From NCBI GenBank assembly GCA_963970005.1, contig CAXAMN010026406.1, forward strand, positions 575,121 to 639,120: 64,000 nucleotides of DNA, given 5' to 3'. The DNA comes from Durusdinium trenchii (taxonomy: Eukaryota; Sar; Dinophyceae; Suessiales; Symbiodiniaceae). Every line of letters starts with the position of its first letter. Positions within the stretch are counted from its first letter, which is position 1. Below the pieces are notes generated by a model. It was not told the origin of the DNA, did no database searches, and saw only the letters and a program-made list of their open reading frames with translations. Both the position numbers and the translations under genes were made by a program. Positions 32,331 through 44,634 of the stretch are shown in pieces.

Positions 32331-35300
32331 CGGTATATACAAACTTCAAGATTGGCTACCCTCAACTGTACATCCAGGTCTCCTTGCTTGAAGTGGCTTA
32401 GCAAACCAATTGAAGTTTCGTTGATCTAACTCAGGAAGCTCCTCCCACTACCTATTCTCATCTATTATCTATTTCAGTAGGCAAATAGGGTGTCTATAGT
32501 CTCCAGAACTATATAGGCTGTCAGACTCTGTAGGCGCTGAAGCCACCGGTCCACTATCAAAAAGTTACAGTTGAAGTTGAACCATTGGACCATTTGGGCG
32601 AATGCGTAAACACAAGACTATTGCGTAATCGCACCGAGACCTTTCTTGACTTTACCAGGTGTACTACTCCCAAGAATACGCATGAAGACGTCACAATCCA
32701 GACGAAAAAGCGTGTAGGAATGAATGACAGCCAGTTGCGTGTCTACGACTGTCTAATATGGTCCGTATGCTGCCACAGGTTTCAAGGGCAGGCAGTGGAA
32801 CTTCCAGGCTACAAAGACATGGGCCTAGGGCCAGTCATTTGAATCACCAGATTCAGATACTTCTGACGAACATGGCCTGAACATCCCTGAATCTTGTGGT
32901 CCAGTCTTTGTTATACTTTTTTAGCCGGCATGCGACACAAAAGAGGTCGCATGCCCAGAGTTTGGCCTCGGCTGAAAGGAAGCAGGTGACCAAACCCAAA
33001 GTACATTGGCAACTGTAGTTGGGTACTGTGCGTTTAGCGGCAGCTGGGGGGGAGGAGGGCCCCTTGGGGTCAACTCTGCCTTCGGGCCGTGACACTCCAT
33101 GAGCCTCACAAGCTTCCAATCGATTTCAGCTTGGTTCGGCCTGCGATTGTTCTAGGCTGCTGTCCAAGCGGCCCCAACGTGCCCGCTTTTGCAAGTGCTC
33201 CCTGACCGCGCAGGATGCAGCATGTTGTTGTTGCAACTTCGCACAGTCCGAAGTGGGACTGCATGGTACTGCTATGTATTGAAGTGTTGTCAAGGATAAG
33301 GAACCCTGATGGAACCCTGTTATATCCATGACCATAACTTACACTCTAATTTAATCGGATTGTGTGTGTATACTGTTTACGCTCGGTTGTTGATAGACTA
33401 TTAATTTGTGAGGTGCATATCGGACGTATTGTAGCTATGCCAGCTGGACTGTTATGACCGGGTCAAGCTGTGCAAACTGCCTGATTCTGGGGATGTGTGC
33501 TTACAGAACATTGTAACCTATAGAAACATGCCTAGATTGATCTAGATGAATAAGGTAAAGACTCAACTCAACACAAATAAAGTTGCAAAGTTTACAAACA
33601 CAAAAACTATGTTGACATTCTGAGCTTTGATTTTATTACAGGGTTATGAAACAGATTAGGGTTATGAAACAGGATGTTGGTAAAGAGCCACTTATATTTG
33701 TGGCGCAGTGCCGCTGGGGCAGGGACATGGCGCGAATTCGGAACGGCTTCTCGCACCAGGCGGAAGTCGCCTCCAGTGGCAGGGCGTGGCAGAACAGATA
33801 AACAGCCATTTTCCTAGTTGCTCCTAGTAGCGATGCCCTTTGCTCCTAGTAGCTTCTTGCTCCGAGTAGCGATGCCAGGAGCCCCTAGTAGCATCCTTGC
33901 ATGCACCCCATTGGGGCTGGAGGACCGACTACTAATCAGGTTGGTTCACTAGGGCGAGTTGGGGGTGCCATGCTGGTGCCCATAATTGGTCGCACACCCC
34001 GAAGCGGCCAATAACAAAAACGGGCCACAATGAATCCCCGGTGATGTTGTGGACCTTGTGCACCAGCTGTGGGTCCCCGTTTTGGGTTTTCGTTGACACG
34101 AATGATGTGAACCGTTTTGTGTCACGAACTCATTGGCTCCAAAGAATCTCTGAAACGGATCCTTGTTTCAAAAAAAACGGAGCATTTCCAGGTGTCCTTT
34201 TGCTTTTCCACAGTGTTTGCTTTCTTTGTTGAGGATGGCCTTCCAATCTCAAGTGGGTGAAACACATGATTGGCCGTGGTGCCCTGCCGCTGGAGATAGT
34301 CCGGCCAGGTCAAGCGGACCGGGTGGGTGGCCTCAGTCGGAGGCCCATGAGACATGACGTCGACCCATCAGATGGAGTGGCAAGCTTCAGATGGGAACAC
34401 ATGCAGAATCAACGATGGAGCAAGATCAGATGGATCGGCCATACCGTGCTCCCATTGTGCCCGATGGCCTAAATGCCGTTCGCATAGAAATTCTGGGATC
34501 TCAAGAGTATCGCCTGTCTGACTGAGACAGGCGGCTTGAGAGTTTGGTTGGATTCTCGCTTGGTGTACTGTTGGGCAGCTCATGAAGCAATTCCGGGACC
34601 TTATTTGACTTTTGCACCCAGAATCTGACCTTGGGGAACTCGGTTAGAGAAGGAGCCAGCCGAAGCCACGTGATGCCACATGCTTTAACGACATTCAAGT
34701 AAAAATTCTCTAAAGCATCAAGGGACCAAACAAGAATCCAAGACCCATGCTGATTTCAAGTGCATGACCCGCCGAATCTGGCGGCCGCTACCCTGGTCAA
34801 CAACCTACCGCCTCAACAAACCTTTAGGCCCTAAGGCCCTTTGGGTCCAAGCAACATACCTGGGAGTAGTCCTTGTTGACCACACGGTTGCGACTTGGCG
34901 CGGTTGCTGAGCTTCCTAATAGGACGCTCAGCGCCTCCAGCGGTCTCAGCGAACCGCGCGCCTTCACCGAACCGGCTCTTCGCGGAACGCTCTGCTCCGC
35001 GCGCGAACCTCGGGCCCCAAAATTCTGCGGCGATCCGCGCACGTGGTCCACAACGAATGGGTCCCATACTACCCTCCTTTGGAATCACGTTTCCTCAGAG
35101 AGCTGAATGGGTCAGTGCACTCAGATCACCCGGATCACCGTGAACAAGTCCCCGTCCGGACGAGCCTCAGGATCAATGCTCTCTATGCTTACAGGCACTT
35201 CATGCGTGTAGAGGTACACTTTTTGCACGTTTTCGCCCTGGTGGTTGATCCTGTTTGCAAAGAGTGCTGAGGGGGGTCCCCAGGCCCTTGGCTCTGGGTG

Positions 35301-35393
35301 GTTCATCCCATCGAGAAACAGTCGCGCATGTCACATGTCCTTGTTGCCCATCGCACCGCGGACGAGACAAGACATCGAAGCTAGGTACTAGTA
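32331..35393. other. No confident gene; TAGTAGC repeat cluster
   Basis: A cluster of cctagtagcgatgcc-type repeats lies at 33812-33892. Around 34880-35050 the DNA is GC-rich and open in several frames without a motif. No gene supported. Confidence 0.35.
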
Positions 35394-35478
35394 CCCAGAC
35401 ACTCCATGTATGCCATATATGCCTATATACATTGACCCCCAATATAGGCATATATGGCAGCCCCATGGAGTGTCTGGG
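35394..35478. repeat. Near-perfect 85-nt hairpin
   Basis: CCCAGACACTCCATG and TGCCATATATGCCTATAT on the 5' side pair perfectly with ATATAGGCATATATGGCA and CATGGAGTGTCTGGG on the 3' side: 33 base pairs, one asymmetric bulge (TA against GCCC) and a loop of about 13 nt. Size and shape suit a small-RNA precursor or the remnant of a foldback element. Transcription is not shown by the sequence. Confidence 0.9.
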
Positions 35479-36898
35479 GTAGGATTCAACCAAAAAAAGC
35501 ACCGAATGCACCGGTGGATCCGATTCGGCCCTACAACTGCTTCACACCAGGTCTGGGCCTTTGCATGGGCGCAGGCCTGGCGAGATGGGAGGAGGAATCT
35601 TCGGATTTGGTGGCTTGGTCCGACCGACATGCTACGAACGGAGCAAGGACACTGCTAGTAACTCCTGGCATTACTATTAGGGACAAGAAGCTACTAAGCA
35701 ACAAAGGGCATCGCTACTAGGACCTAAGGAGCAATGCTCGTGTTTTGCCGACGTTGGGCAGTTTTTTGATCTCCACCCAGCCCATCGGGCGCCCATCTAT
35801 CGGGTGCCCAATTTCTCCGAGTGTGAATCCGTTCGCTTGAGTCGTGACATGTCATGCACGAAGACTTCTACTGTAAGTTGGGATTATGCAGTAGTCTGGT
35901 AAGTACATGAATGTGTGGATGTTCCAACCTCGATTCTATAGGTTCCTGAATGGAACATACTCTCAAAGCAGCTTGATTTTGTGAAAAATTGAATATTAAA
36001 AAGCCTGGGGGCGGAAAAGAGTTTTTTATCCCAGAGCTGCTTTTGTGGACAACAGCTATATAGGTGTTGTTCATCTCCCCTGTCGGCACTCACTCTTTTG
36101 ATCAAATCGTAACAACTACCCACCTGCCTGCCTGCCTCCCTCCCTACCTCCCTACCTACCTACCCCTCCCTCCCTCCCTCCCTCCCTCCCTCCGTGCGTA
36201 TTGTTTTTGGGACTATCGCGAGACGCTAGCTAATGTGATCATCCTCATCAAACATGTGCATCAAACACTGCCAAGAACAAAGTTCCAAGGTTGTTAGTGC
36301 ATGGGCACTCAGGCATTTAGTTATGATAGCTGTTCAGCCATTTTCAGGTTAGTGCTAGTGTTAGTGCTTTAGATTGCCGGGCGTTTACCAGAGGATTTCA
36401 ATTGGAGAGGATAATATTGCCTCGTGATTCTTTCTTGCTCCCTTTTACAGCATATTTGACAAACACAATTTCCCTTGCAATATGTGTTTTGTTGATTTAT
36501 TAACACTCACTACTCATTCTGTCAATTGCTCCATGAAGGGATGTTGACACCTGAAACCACACACGACTTTGCAGTACATTGACGAACTAAACATAGAGGT
36601 TGAAAAGATCGGTCGCACTTTCCTAAGACAAAAGCCACACATAATCTTCCAAACTCTTGGTTTCAGCGGAGTGTTCCAACTGGCGAGCGCATATTTCTTT
36701 GAGAACTATAGTTGGTTTGGTGGTCCAACTGGTCATTTGACATCATCGATGCGCTTTCTCAGCAATTACCCGAAACTTGGACACTTCAGCTGCGGGTTCT
36801 TGAACAGAGCTCTAGGTTACGTGTTGAGCGCTGTCCTCAGCTGTGAGCCCTTGGCCGGTTGGGTGTAGAGGTTGCAAATTAGAAACGTGTTGCGCCCT
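35479..36898. other. No confident gene
   Basis: Includes a TAGTAGC-like patch at 35655-35735 and a (CCTC/CCTA)n tract at 36125-36195. A plus-strand frame at 36569-36868 has some protein character (IIFQTLGFSGVFQLASAYF) but no domain. Confidence 0.35.
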
Positions 36899-37008
36899 GG
36901 AAGGTTAACGTTAACATGGAGCCAGAAAAGCACTGGCTGGGTTGTAGAGGAAAACCGTTTTCCAAAGGTCCATCTTCAGGTTCCATGTTAATCTTCCCGG
37001 GTGTAGTG
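36899..37008. repeat. Short inverted-repeat element
   Basis: gaaggttaacgttaacatgg at about 36900 pairs imperfectly with ccatgttaatcttccc at 36983-36998. The sequence caggttccatgttaatcttc recurs in variant form at about 42917-42937 and partially at 46578-46612, so this is a small repeat family. Confidence 0.55.
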
Positions 37009-39148
37009 GGAGTAACGAGGATTCAATGGCTCGATGGGTGGAACTCATGATTCCTGAGCAGAGCCCTTGACATTCCCACGTGCCTTCCGTGACTTCCGTC
37101 AGTGCAATCACATAGCCAGTGCAGAGGCCATTTTGCCAACATGTTTAGGTTCAGCTTGTTCGGAGACATTTGTAGGCACAGTACTTTCGGCACCGTATGT
37201 TCAATGGGTTTGTCCTTGTAGAATGCTAGAATAATCTACCCCTAAATTGAACAATGGCAACAATAGATCAATGGATGCACATACTGAGAGAGAGAGAGAG
37301 ATGTTTGTTCCGTGGACCAGTACCTATGCAGAGAGACTGTGTTTGTTCACTTTTGACTCTTTTTTGCTGGTTTGCCACCAAGTGCCACCATTGCATCCAC
37401 ATCGTTTGATGGATTGGTCGTGCACAGAGTCCAGGCCCGACAAGCCTTCGCTTGCAGCTGGCGCATGTGCCAAGTGCCTGGTCCACCCAGCTGCCCAAGC
37501 CTGGGCTGGTCGAGTGGGGTGAGCGATTTGAGTCTCACTCGGTGGAGGGCCACGTAGATGTCAGACGGCGCCATATGACGATTTCCATAGAACCAATGCA
37601 GAAACCATCTTAGCACTCACAGATCATTGCACCAGAGCAGCGGCTGCGGCCCTACAGCGCTTGGCAATGCTCACATTGGCCGATCTCGCAGTGCGGTGGA
37701 ACCCCACTGCTGTTATCCTGTTCTGTGGACACCTGCAGCTGAGTTTTGTACATCAATCTGTGAGGATGCCGTGTAAGATAAGAGAATTCGCGTCACACGG
37801 CACATATGCTTCCAGGTCATCAGGGCAACATTTCCGGACCACATTCACAGGACACACGGGGATTCATTTGGTTGGCTCATTGGCTTTGGTTTGCGCAAGT
37901 GGGGAGTCCCTACCAGGAGAGTCTTATTGACCCCTCTATCACCCAGAAAAGGACAACATATCGATTCAAGTCTCGGATGCGGCCGAGGATCAAACTTTGC
38001 GGCTTCATTTCCAGCTTGCTACGGAGGAGGCAGTCTTTTTCTGTGCATTATATATATATTATATATATATTATATATTATATAAAAGGATTGCAAACATG
38101 TTGAGGCATGAAGACACCCCTGCCTGCCTTCAATCACTCACGTCTTCAAGTCTGATCGAGTCTTCGAGATAGACGTTCCATCAATTCATGCCTTTTGTGG
38201 TGCGTTCAAGTTGAGATGCAATGAAGTGGAGAAGCACAAGGCATCAGCATGTGTGGCACCTTCCTGGGATGTTGGCTTTGCTTAGTTCCAGGTGACCCGT
38301 GTCACCCTCCAGCAATCACAAGTCATGCCCCTTGGATGCACGAGCACGGCGCAAAAGTGGTTAGGATTTGGTTTGCCTCCCTGCGTCTCCCTGCACAGAC
38401 AAAAGGGCAACTGCTAGAAGGCTTGATTCCTTCACTGGTTGGGTGTTAGGAGGGGGCTGGGGGTATTGGCATTTGGCTTTGCAAAGGCGAGCTACAGCCA
38501 GTTCCCAAGCCACTTACTCGTTGATTTCTTGTTGGACTGGAACTTAATTTTCATAGTTGACTGCCATCCAAGGCAAGTACTGGCCATGCGGGCTGCAGCC
38601 GCGATAGAGGTGCAGCTCTCGTGGCGACCATGTTGACACCTGGAGGACCAAGAAGACGACTGCCCACTACAAGACCCCAACAAGGACCTACTGTACTAAA
38701 TGAAGCGATGCTTGCAGCGTTGGCTGTTGGTTTTTGGCCCACTTTGCACAGCAGGATTGGTAAGTTAAGTTCTAGACTCTGGAGAAATCTCCAAAAGCTG
38801 GCTTCGGCACCAGAGGTGTGCCTTTGCAGACGTTTGGCTGAGAAAGATGGACACATGAGAAAAAATTGATAAAACACATCACATCCCAGTTGTGAAAAAG
38901 ATGCTTGCTTGGCAAGTTGATGATTAGACCTCTTGGCATGAAGGTTGCTACAAATCACTCAGGATCAGAAGCATGAGTGATGAGTCTAAGAAAAATTGAT
39001 TTCAAATCCAAGAGTTCCAAGCCAATCTTGGCCTGGCCAGCGCCCTGTGCCACCTGTGCCATGAGCTTCATCGGTCGGCTCGTCCTCACCAGTGCGCTCG
39101 TTTGGGCGCGGCCGGCCGAGCCAGATGATGCGTGGCCGCCCAAGGAGA
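37009..39148. other. No confident gene; simple repeats
   Basis: Has (ag)n at 37286-37302 and (at)n at 38048-38083. Frames are short and unsupported on both strands. Confidence 0.4.
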
Positions 39149-39154
39149 ACCTAC

Positions 39155-39298
39155 TAGCGATGGCCTCCACCCTAATAGCGATGGCCTCCAACCTAATAGC
39201 GATGGCCTCCAACCTAANNNNNNNNNNCCTAATAGCGATGGCCTCCAACCTAATAGCGATGGCCTCCAACCTAATAGCGATGCCCTCCAACCTACCCC
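39155..39298. repeat. 21-bp tandem repeat with 10-N gap
   Basis: Units of aatagcgatggcctccaacct repeat about six times; Ns occupy 39218-39227. The period of 21 keeps every frame open and would give a heptad peptide (MASNLIA), which explains the open frames here without a gene. A looser relative lies at 23835-23910. Confidence 0.9.
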
Positions 39299-39661
39299 AA
39301 GGAGAACCAGAGAAAGATCGACCTGTTCGAAGACTTGGGGAATCTCTCATTCCCTATCGAAGCTTCACCACTGGCGCAGCAGTCACGTGGTGATGGCTGT
39401 TTGGAGTTGTGTGGAGTATGAATGACTGATTTTTTGTGGCGTAGTGGGCATAGAAGGCGCCAGTAAGAAGAGAATAAGTGAAGTGCTAGTTAGTCATTAT
39501 CACACAATTCTTGACCTTTGGATCACAAGCTGCCGTGCCATTCGTGATGTCATGGCTGCTTTACACAAACAGAGCAGCTCTTTAAACACGCTTCTGTGGA
39601 AGCACCAACAATTTGAGAAGGAAGCGGCATGTTTTGACAGCTTGCAAACTTTGATATTCTT

Positions 39662-41440
39662 ATGCCGGGCGAAGGTAGGATGACAAGAGTCCCAGCGTGT
39701 TTCTGTGTTTTATTATATAATGACGTTCCTACCTTGCCTAGCCTGCAGTCAGTGAGGTATTTCAACCAGGGCTTCCGACTTCTGGCAGCCTTCGATTTCC
39801 GCCGCGCAGTGATCTCCTTCCGTGCAGCTCAGGATGCAGATGCTTCCTGTGCCTTGTGCGTGTGGGGTGAGGCCTTTGCATTAGGTCCGAATCTCAATAG
39901 CTTTGATGAACCCAGGCTGTTAGCAAGTGTGCCCGCCGCCTTCCAAAAAGCGCAGCAAGCTGAGAAGATGCAGAGCTCCAGCCAGCTGGAGCTCGGCCTA
40001 ATCCGAGCATTGCAGGCACGCTATGTGAGGACGGTGGAGGACTATGTGGAGAATGAATCTGAGCTCACCGCTGGTTTCGCAGCAGAAATGGAAGGCTTGC
40101 TCACACGATTCGGAGGGGCTAGAGCTAATCCTAACTTGGCGGCACTGACTGCAGACGCGCTGATGAACATGTCTCCCTGGAACTACTGGATCAATGGACA
40201 TTTAAGGCCCACATCACTTCGGGCCAAAAGCATGCTCCAAGAAGCTTTGTCTGTGAGTCCCCGCCATGCCTTTTGCATCCACCTCTTAGTACACGTTACC
40301 GAGGCCAGTGGAAACCAGACTCTGCTGCAAGAGGTGAGGCCATGGGCAGAGGTACTCCCACAGTTAATGCCAGGAGCACCTCATTTGATCCACATGAGCT
40401 TTCATACCCTGATGCACACAGGGGACTTCCACCTGGCAGATGGTGATAACACTTTAGCTACTGAGCTCCCAAGGCAGATCTATCCCATGCACAACTTGGA
40501 TACGTTATCGTGGCTTTGTCGCATTGAGGGGCGTTCCCTTTGCGCCTTGGATGCTGCGAAGTCGCTTGAACAGAAGGCCTTGCCCTTGATTGGCACTGGG
40601 ACCTTTGAGACAGGCTTTCCCCCTGCGCGCTTCGCCGCAGTTTGGCCTCTCACCTTGGTGGCCTTTGGCCGTACGAAGCAGATCCTCTCTGAAGGTCTTC
40701 CCAGGCAGTGCCAGCAGGACGCCTTCTTGGCTGGCATTTGGCACTTCGCGCGTGGTGTAGCCCTGGTGAAGCAACTGCGAGAGGTGCGAAAGGAGCTAGA
40801 GTTCTTACGAGAGAAGAGGATTGAAGTGGAGGCAGGCTTGTCATCTCCACCTGGTATGGCCTGGAAAAACTTCCATGGCAGTAAGCAATGGGCAGTGTAT
40901 CCTGCGGGGCGAATTCTCCGCTTGGCCGAAGAGGAGTTGGAGGCACGGATGGCGGAGCTGCGTCGTGTGGATGAGCAGGAGCTGTTTCGCTGGAAGGAGG
41001 CTTTTCGATTGGAAGCAGATTTGCCCTATGACGAACCTCCCTCGTGGTACCTCCCCGTGGCCGATCGTTTCGGTGAAGCCCTTGCAGCTCGAGGTCAAGT
41101 GGCCAGAGCCTGGGAGGTGTTCACCTCAAGCTTGAAGAAGCTGCCCAGGAATGGCTGGGCCATTCATGGGCTTTGGCGCTTGTGCACCGGACAATTTGGA
41201 GCTCACAATGCCACCTGTGGTCAGCTGCATGAGGATTTCGTGAAAGCTTGGAGACATGCAGATGTGACCTTGGACATTCAGAACATTCCTCCAGAGGAAG
41301 CCTGGGCTGTAAGTGTTGGACCTTGGTGGGTCCTGGCTGCACTGGCAGCTGGGCTGGCAGGGGTTTCAGCGTGGCAGTTGAGGCTGAGAACCAGGTGTGC
41401 CTCTTGCCCCCTTGCTTATCACCGCTTGGATGGGTCGTGA
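39662..41440 (+). CDS. TPR-repeat protein with C-terminal membrane anchor
   Basis: A long frame (592 codons). The protein-like part starts about residue 30, after an acceptor-like cctgcag at 39742-39748, so the ATG at 39662 may be intronic and an upstream first exon is likely. The first tetratricopeptide unit reads RYFNQGFRLLAAFDFRRAVI followed by a DADASCALCVWGEAFALGP helix. This start (Asn-Gln-Gly, Ala-Phe-x-F-x-x-A, Cys-Ala-x-Cys-x-W-G) is shared with bacterial-type TPR proteins. More helical pairs follow to about residue 540, including a charged coiled-coil near 365-395. A single membrane helix near residues 553-575 (WWVLAALAAGLAGVSAW) and a short basic tail end the protein, so it is probably tail-anchored. 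Its partner is unknown. Confidence 0.75.
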   Translation: MPGEGRMTRVPACFCVLLYNDVPTLPSLQSVRYFNQGFRLLAAFDFRRAVISFRAAQDADASCALCVWGEAFALGPNLNSFDEPRLLASVPAAFQKAQQAEKMQSSSQLELGLIRALQARYVRTVEDYVENESELTAGFAAEMEGLLTRFGGARANPNLAALTADALMNMSPWNYWINGHLRPTSLRAKSMLQEALSVSPRHAFCIHLLVHVTEASGNQTLLQEVRPWAEVLPQLMPGAPHLIHMSFHTLMHTGDFHLADGDNTLATELPRQIYPMHNLDTLSWLCRIEGRSLCALDAAKSLEQKALPLIGTGTFETGFPPARFAAVWPLTLVAFGRTKQILSEGLPRQCQQDAFLAGIWHFARGVALVKQLREVRKELEFLREKRIEVEAGLSSPPGMAWKNFHGSKQWAVYPAGRILRLAEEELEARMAELRRVDEQELFRWKEAFRLEADLPYDEPPSWYLPVADRFGEALAARGQVARAWEVFTSSLKKLPRNGWAIHGLWRLCTGQFGAHNATCGQLHEDFVKAWRHADVTLDIQNIPPEEAWAVSVGPWWVLAALAAGLAGVSAWQLRLRTRCASCPLAYHRLDGS

Positions 41441-43899
41441 GCATCCAGAATTGAACACATAGTACATAGGCCCCATAGGCTGCTTGCAGCAGGAAGGAGA
41501 GACCAGATACCGCATTTTACGGCCGTCTTTGCTGTATTTTGTTGCAGGTTTGCAAGAGGAAAACTAAGTCCAAAGCCCGTCAAGATGTTGCATTTAAGTT
41601 CTGACTGCAAGGAGGGTTCTTGAGTGCTTGGGAGTGTTTGCACACACGCACACACACACACATGTTCACTGTACCTGCTTTGTTGCAGAAAGCCTTATGT
41701 ATACAACGACCATGAATCAGTTGATATAGATTGGACACAAATTCATTGCGACCCCACAGGGGGCCGCGCATATCTCAGGACCCAGTTGACCCCGACGAAC
41801 CACCACCACCACCCCGACGAACCACCACCCCGACGAACCACCACCCCGACGAACCACCACCACCACCACCACCACCACCACCACCACCCCCATCCCGACC
41901 GCGACCGCGACCGCGACTGCTACTGCTACTGCTACTGCTACTACTGCCACTACTACCACTCAGACTACCACTAACACTACCACTACCACCACCACCTTAC
42001 CACACTTCCATCACACAAAGTCACTCGGGTGAACTGGATCAGCTGGGTTCAACCGGGACAGCACAGAAAAACCGGCCCCCTACGCCGATGCACTCCACAA
42101 ATGGTCCAAAGTGGTCAAACACTCTCTCCCAGCTCCAGGCAGCACGTTTGTACCGCCTCATGGTGCCTGCGGAGCAGGAGAGAAAGGTGAACGAGGCCCT
42201 CCGCAGAGAGTCCACGGAGGGAAAGGCGATCTGACTTGTCATCCAGGCATTGCAAGGAAGCTCAGGCAGGTGGTCCATGTAACACATGCATATATAAGTA
42301 ATTCATGGACAAATGATTTGTCACGCATACGTTTGCTCCAGGAAGATTGGGCAGGTGGTCCATTTATACGAATGGAAGGATCGTTTCGAGTTGTCAGACA
42401 CACACACACACACATACTCTCTTTCTCGGGCAGATTGTTCATCCAAACCAATGGACTATACTATGCCTTTTTGTCACGCACATTTTTGTTGCCGTGCAGG
42501 TCGTTCATTTCTATACGAATGGACAAACTGTTGTCGGACTGGCCACCGGTCGTGTGCTGATGAAGATTGATTAGTTTATGTCATGATTTTCCCTCAAGGC
42601 GCTGCTGGGGCCCATCATGCGTTGAAGTAAAGAACGAGAAACACGGTACTCTTTGCTCGTTTTCAGGATGCTTCAGGAGACCCATGTTGAAGAACTGTAC
42701 ATGGCCATACCGCCCAGTCAAGCTTGGCACCTGGTACCATACGCGTTGTTTATCGGTTACGGTTGAAGGATCACTTTCGTAACCATGACGATTTCCCCCC
42801 GTTGTGTTGTTGTGCCACCCACAACAAAAGTAATGATTCCCGAAAACTAACATAGACCCTGACAGTGGTCCCATGCATGGAAGACTATTTTCCTCTACCA
42901 ACCAGGGGTTTTGAGGTTCCATGTTAGTCTTCCGGGGTGTATGTATATACCAGAATTATTTTTGCGGACAGATGTCACATTTCTTGTGTAGGTGTGCCCA
43001 TGGTTTGTGAAGTTTAGGATGTGTGCTGAGGGGGTTGGGAATTCTGTGTTGCAGAACTGCTCACCATCCCGTTTTTGCACTTGATTCCTCAAACTAGACG
43101 AAACAAACCTCGTTTCAGTGTATATGTTCTTTAAACGGGGTGCAGCAGGATTCTTGGCTTCAAGACGATCTATTGAAATCTATCAGATACTGGGTATGTT
43201 CCCATGTATGTTAAAGCCGGCCCTGCAAATCAATGATATCTATCGGGCAGCAGGGATGATCTGCCCAATGAACTCCCCAAAATGCCAGGTTCTTAGAACT
43301 CACAACACGGAATTGCTTCGGAATTGCTGGGCTGGCCATTTTCGATGCCTGAACGACAGACACGTTGCCGGCCGTTCGAGGATGTCCCTGCTGCCCTGGC
43401 CGAGCGGGGACCCCGAACGATGCGAGCAAATCATCGCCAGTGCAAACAAGCTGAAGATCAGTTGAAGAAACACTATACTCACTACACGTGTTCAGTTTTC
43501 CTTGGAAAAAGACATCGCTTGGGCGGACCACGTTTTTGCCAAGAGATGAAGGGTCTATAGTCGCTATAAATGAAACAGCGCACCTGGAGGAAATCATGAG
43601 AACACCTTTGGCAGTTTGAGCCACACTTGCCGAGATACAGCCGTTTGTTTGAGCAGACCTTGCTTTACAAGAAGCTGCCTGATACCCAGAGGTTTGCCGC
43701 TAAGAGACTCAGAAGTATGTGCTTCGATTGAGATCCTCCATGCCAACCACCCTGGGCGCAACAAGTTTCACGTGGCTAGAATACCTATGTCACGAAAGGT
43801 AGCGGCTACGCTACCTGAGTTTTCCTTTTGCTTTAGCAAACATGTATTATACCCAGAGCTGGAGCCTATCTCACTGAGAAATGGTCCCCGACATCTTCG
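41441..43899. other. Repeat-rich, no confident gene
   Basis: Holds (ca)n at 41641-41662, a (CAC)n/CGACGAACCACC region at 41795-41890, (CTGCTA)n and (CCACTA)n to 41995, and (ac)n at 42400-42415. A member of the caggttccatgtta repeat family lies at 42840-42945. Proline- or valine-rich frames here come from the trinucleotide repeats. Confidence 0.6.
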
Positions 43900-43904
43900 T
43901 TTGC

Positions 43905-44430
43905 TGGCCAACTCCACCCTGGCGCGCCTCGGGGTCAACGGTTCGAAAACACTGTACATACCAGTGTTTTCAGCTCTTCCAGTCCTCAACAGTGACAAAA
44001 AATCATGGAATTTACGGCGTTTTTTGTGGCTGTCCGGCAAAAAACACAGCAAAAACCGATGGTTTTTGATGCGTCTCGGTTAGAAAAATGACCGAAAAAA
44101 GACCAAAAACCAGGAAAGATTTTGTCGGAAGGGTTTTTGAGGCTTTTGGAGGCTGCAAAATTGCACAAAACTATGGTATTTACAGGGTTTTGTGCACCTT
44201 CCCGGCAGAAAAAACGCCGGTATTTATACGGTTTTCTGCGCTTCTCCAGCACACAACCGTGGTGCGCCTCTGGATCGACGGCTACAAAACACCGTAAATA
44301 CCAGTGTTTTCAGCTCTTCCAGTCCTCAACAGTGGCCGAAAACCATGCAATTTACAGCGTTTTTTTGTGGCTGTCCGGCAAAAAACACCGTAAAAACCCA
44401 TGGTTTTTGATGCGTATCGGTTTGAACAAT
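43905..44430. repeat. 340-bp tandem duplication
   Basis: Bases from about 43920 to 44085 recur at about 44260-44430: ccagtgttttcagctcttcc starts at 43961 and again at 44301. Copies differ by roughly one base in eight, so the duplication is not recent. The spacer (44090-44250) holds looser related sequence (atttacagggttttgtg). Confidence 0.85.
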
Positions 44431-44634
44431 TGCCGGAAAATGACCAAAAGCCTGATTCCCTGCTACCTTTCGTTCACCCCCCTCCTCTCTCAAGTTCAGC
44501 AAGAATTGATGGTCGTACAACGTGCAGGTATTGGTTCCAAAACACTTGGCGATGTGATCAACACATACCAATCACAACCAGACATTTAGCGTTGTAATTT
44601 AAAAGTATGTGACTGACTTAATGTTCCTTGCATG

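Noticed and set aside
38977-39425. Frames of about 97-138 codons over the 21-bp array
   Set aside because: A 21-bp period guarantees open frames; the peptide is a pure heptad repeat interrupted by Ns.
41717-41995. Pro-, His- or Val-rich frames of 80-167 codons
   Set aside because: Products of the (CAC)n/CGACGA trinucleotide repeats, open on both strands.
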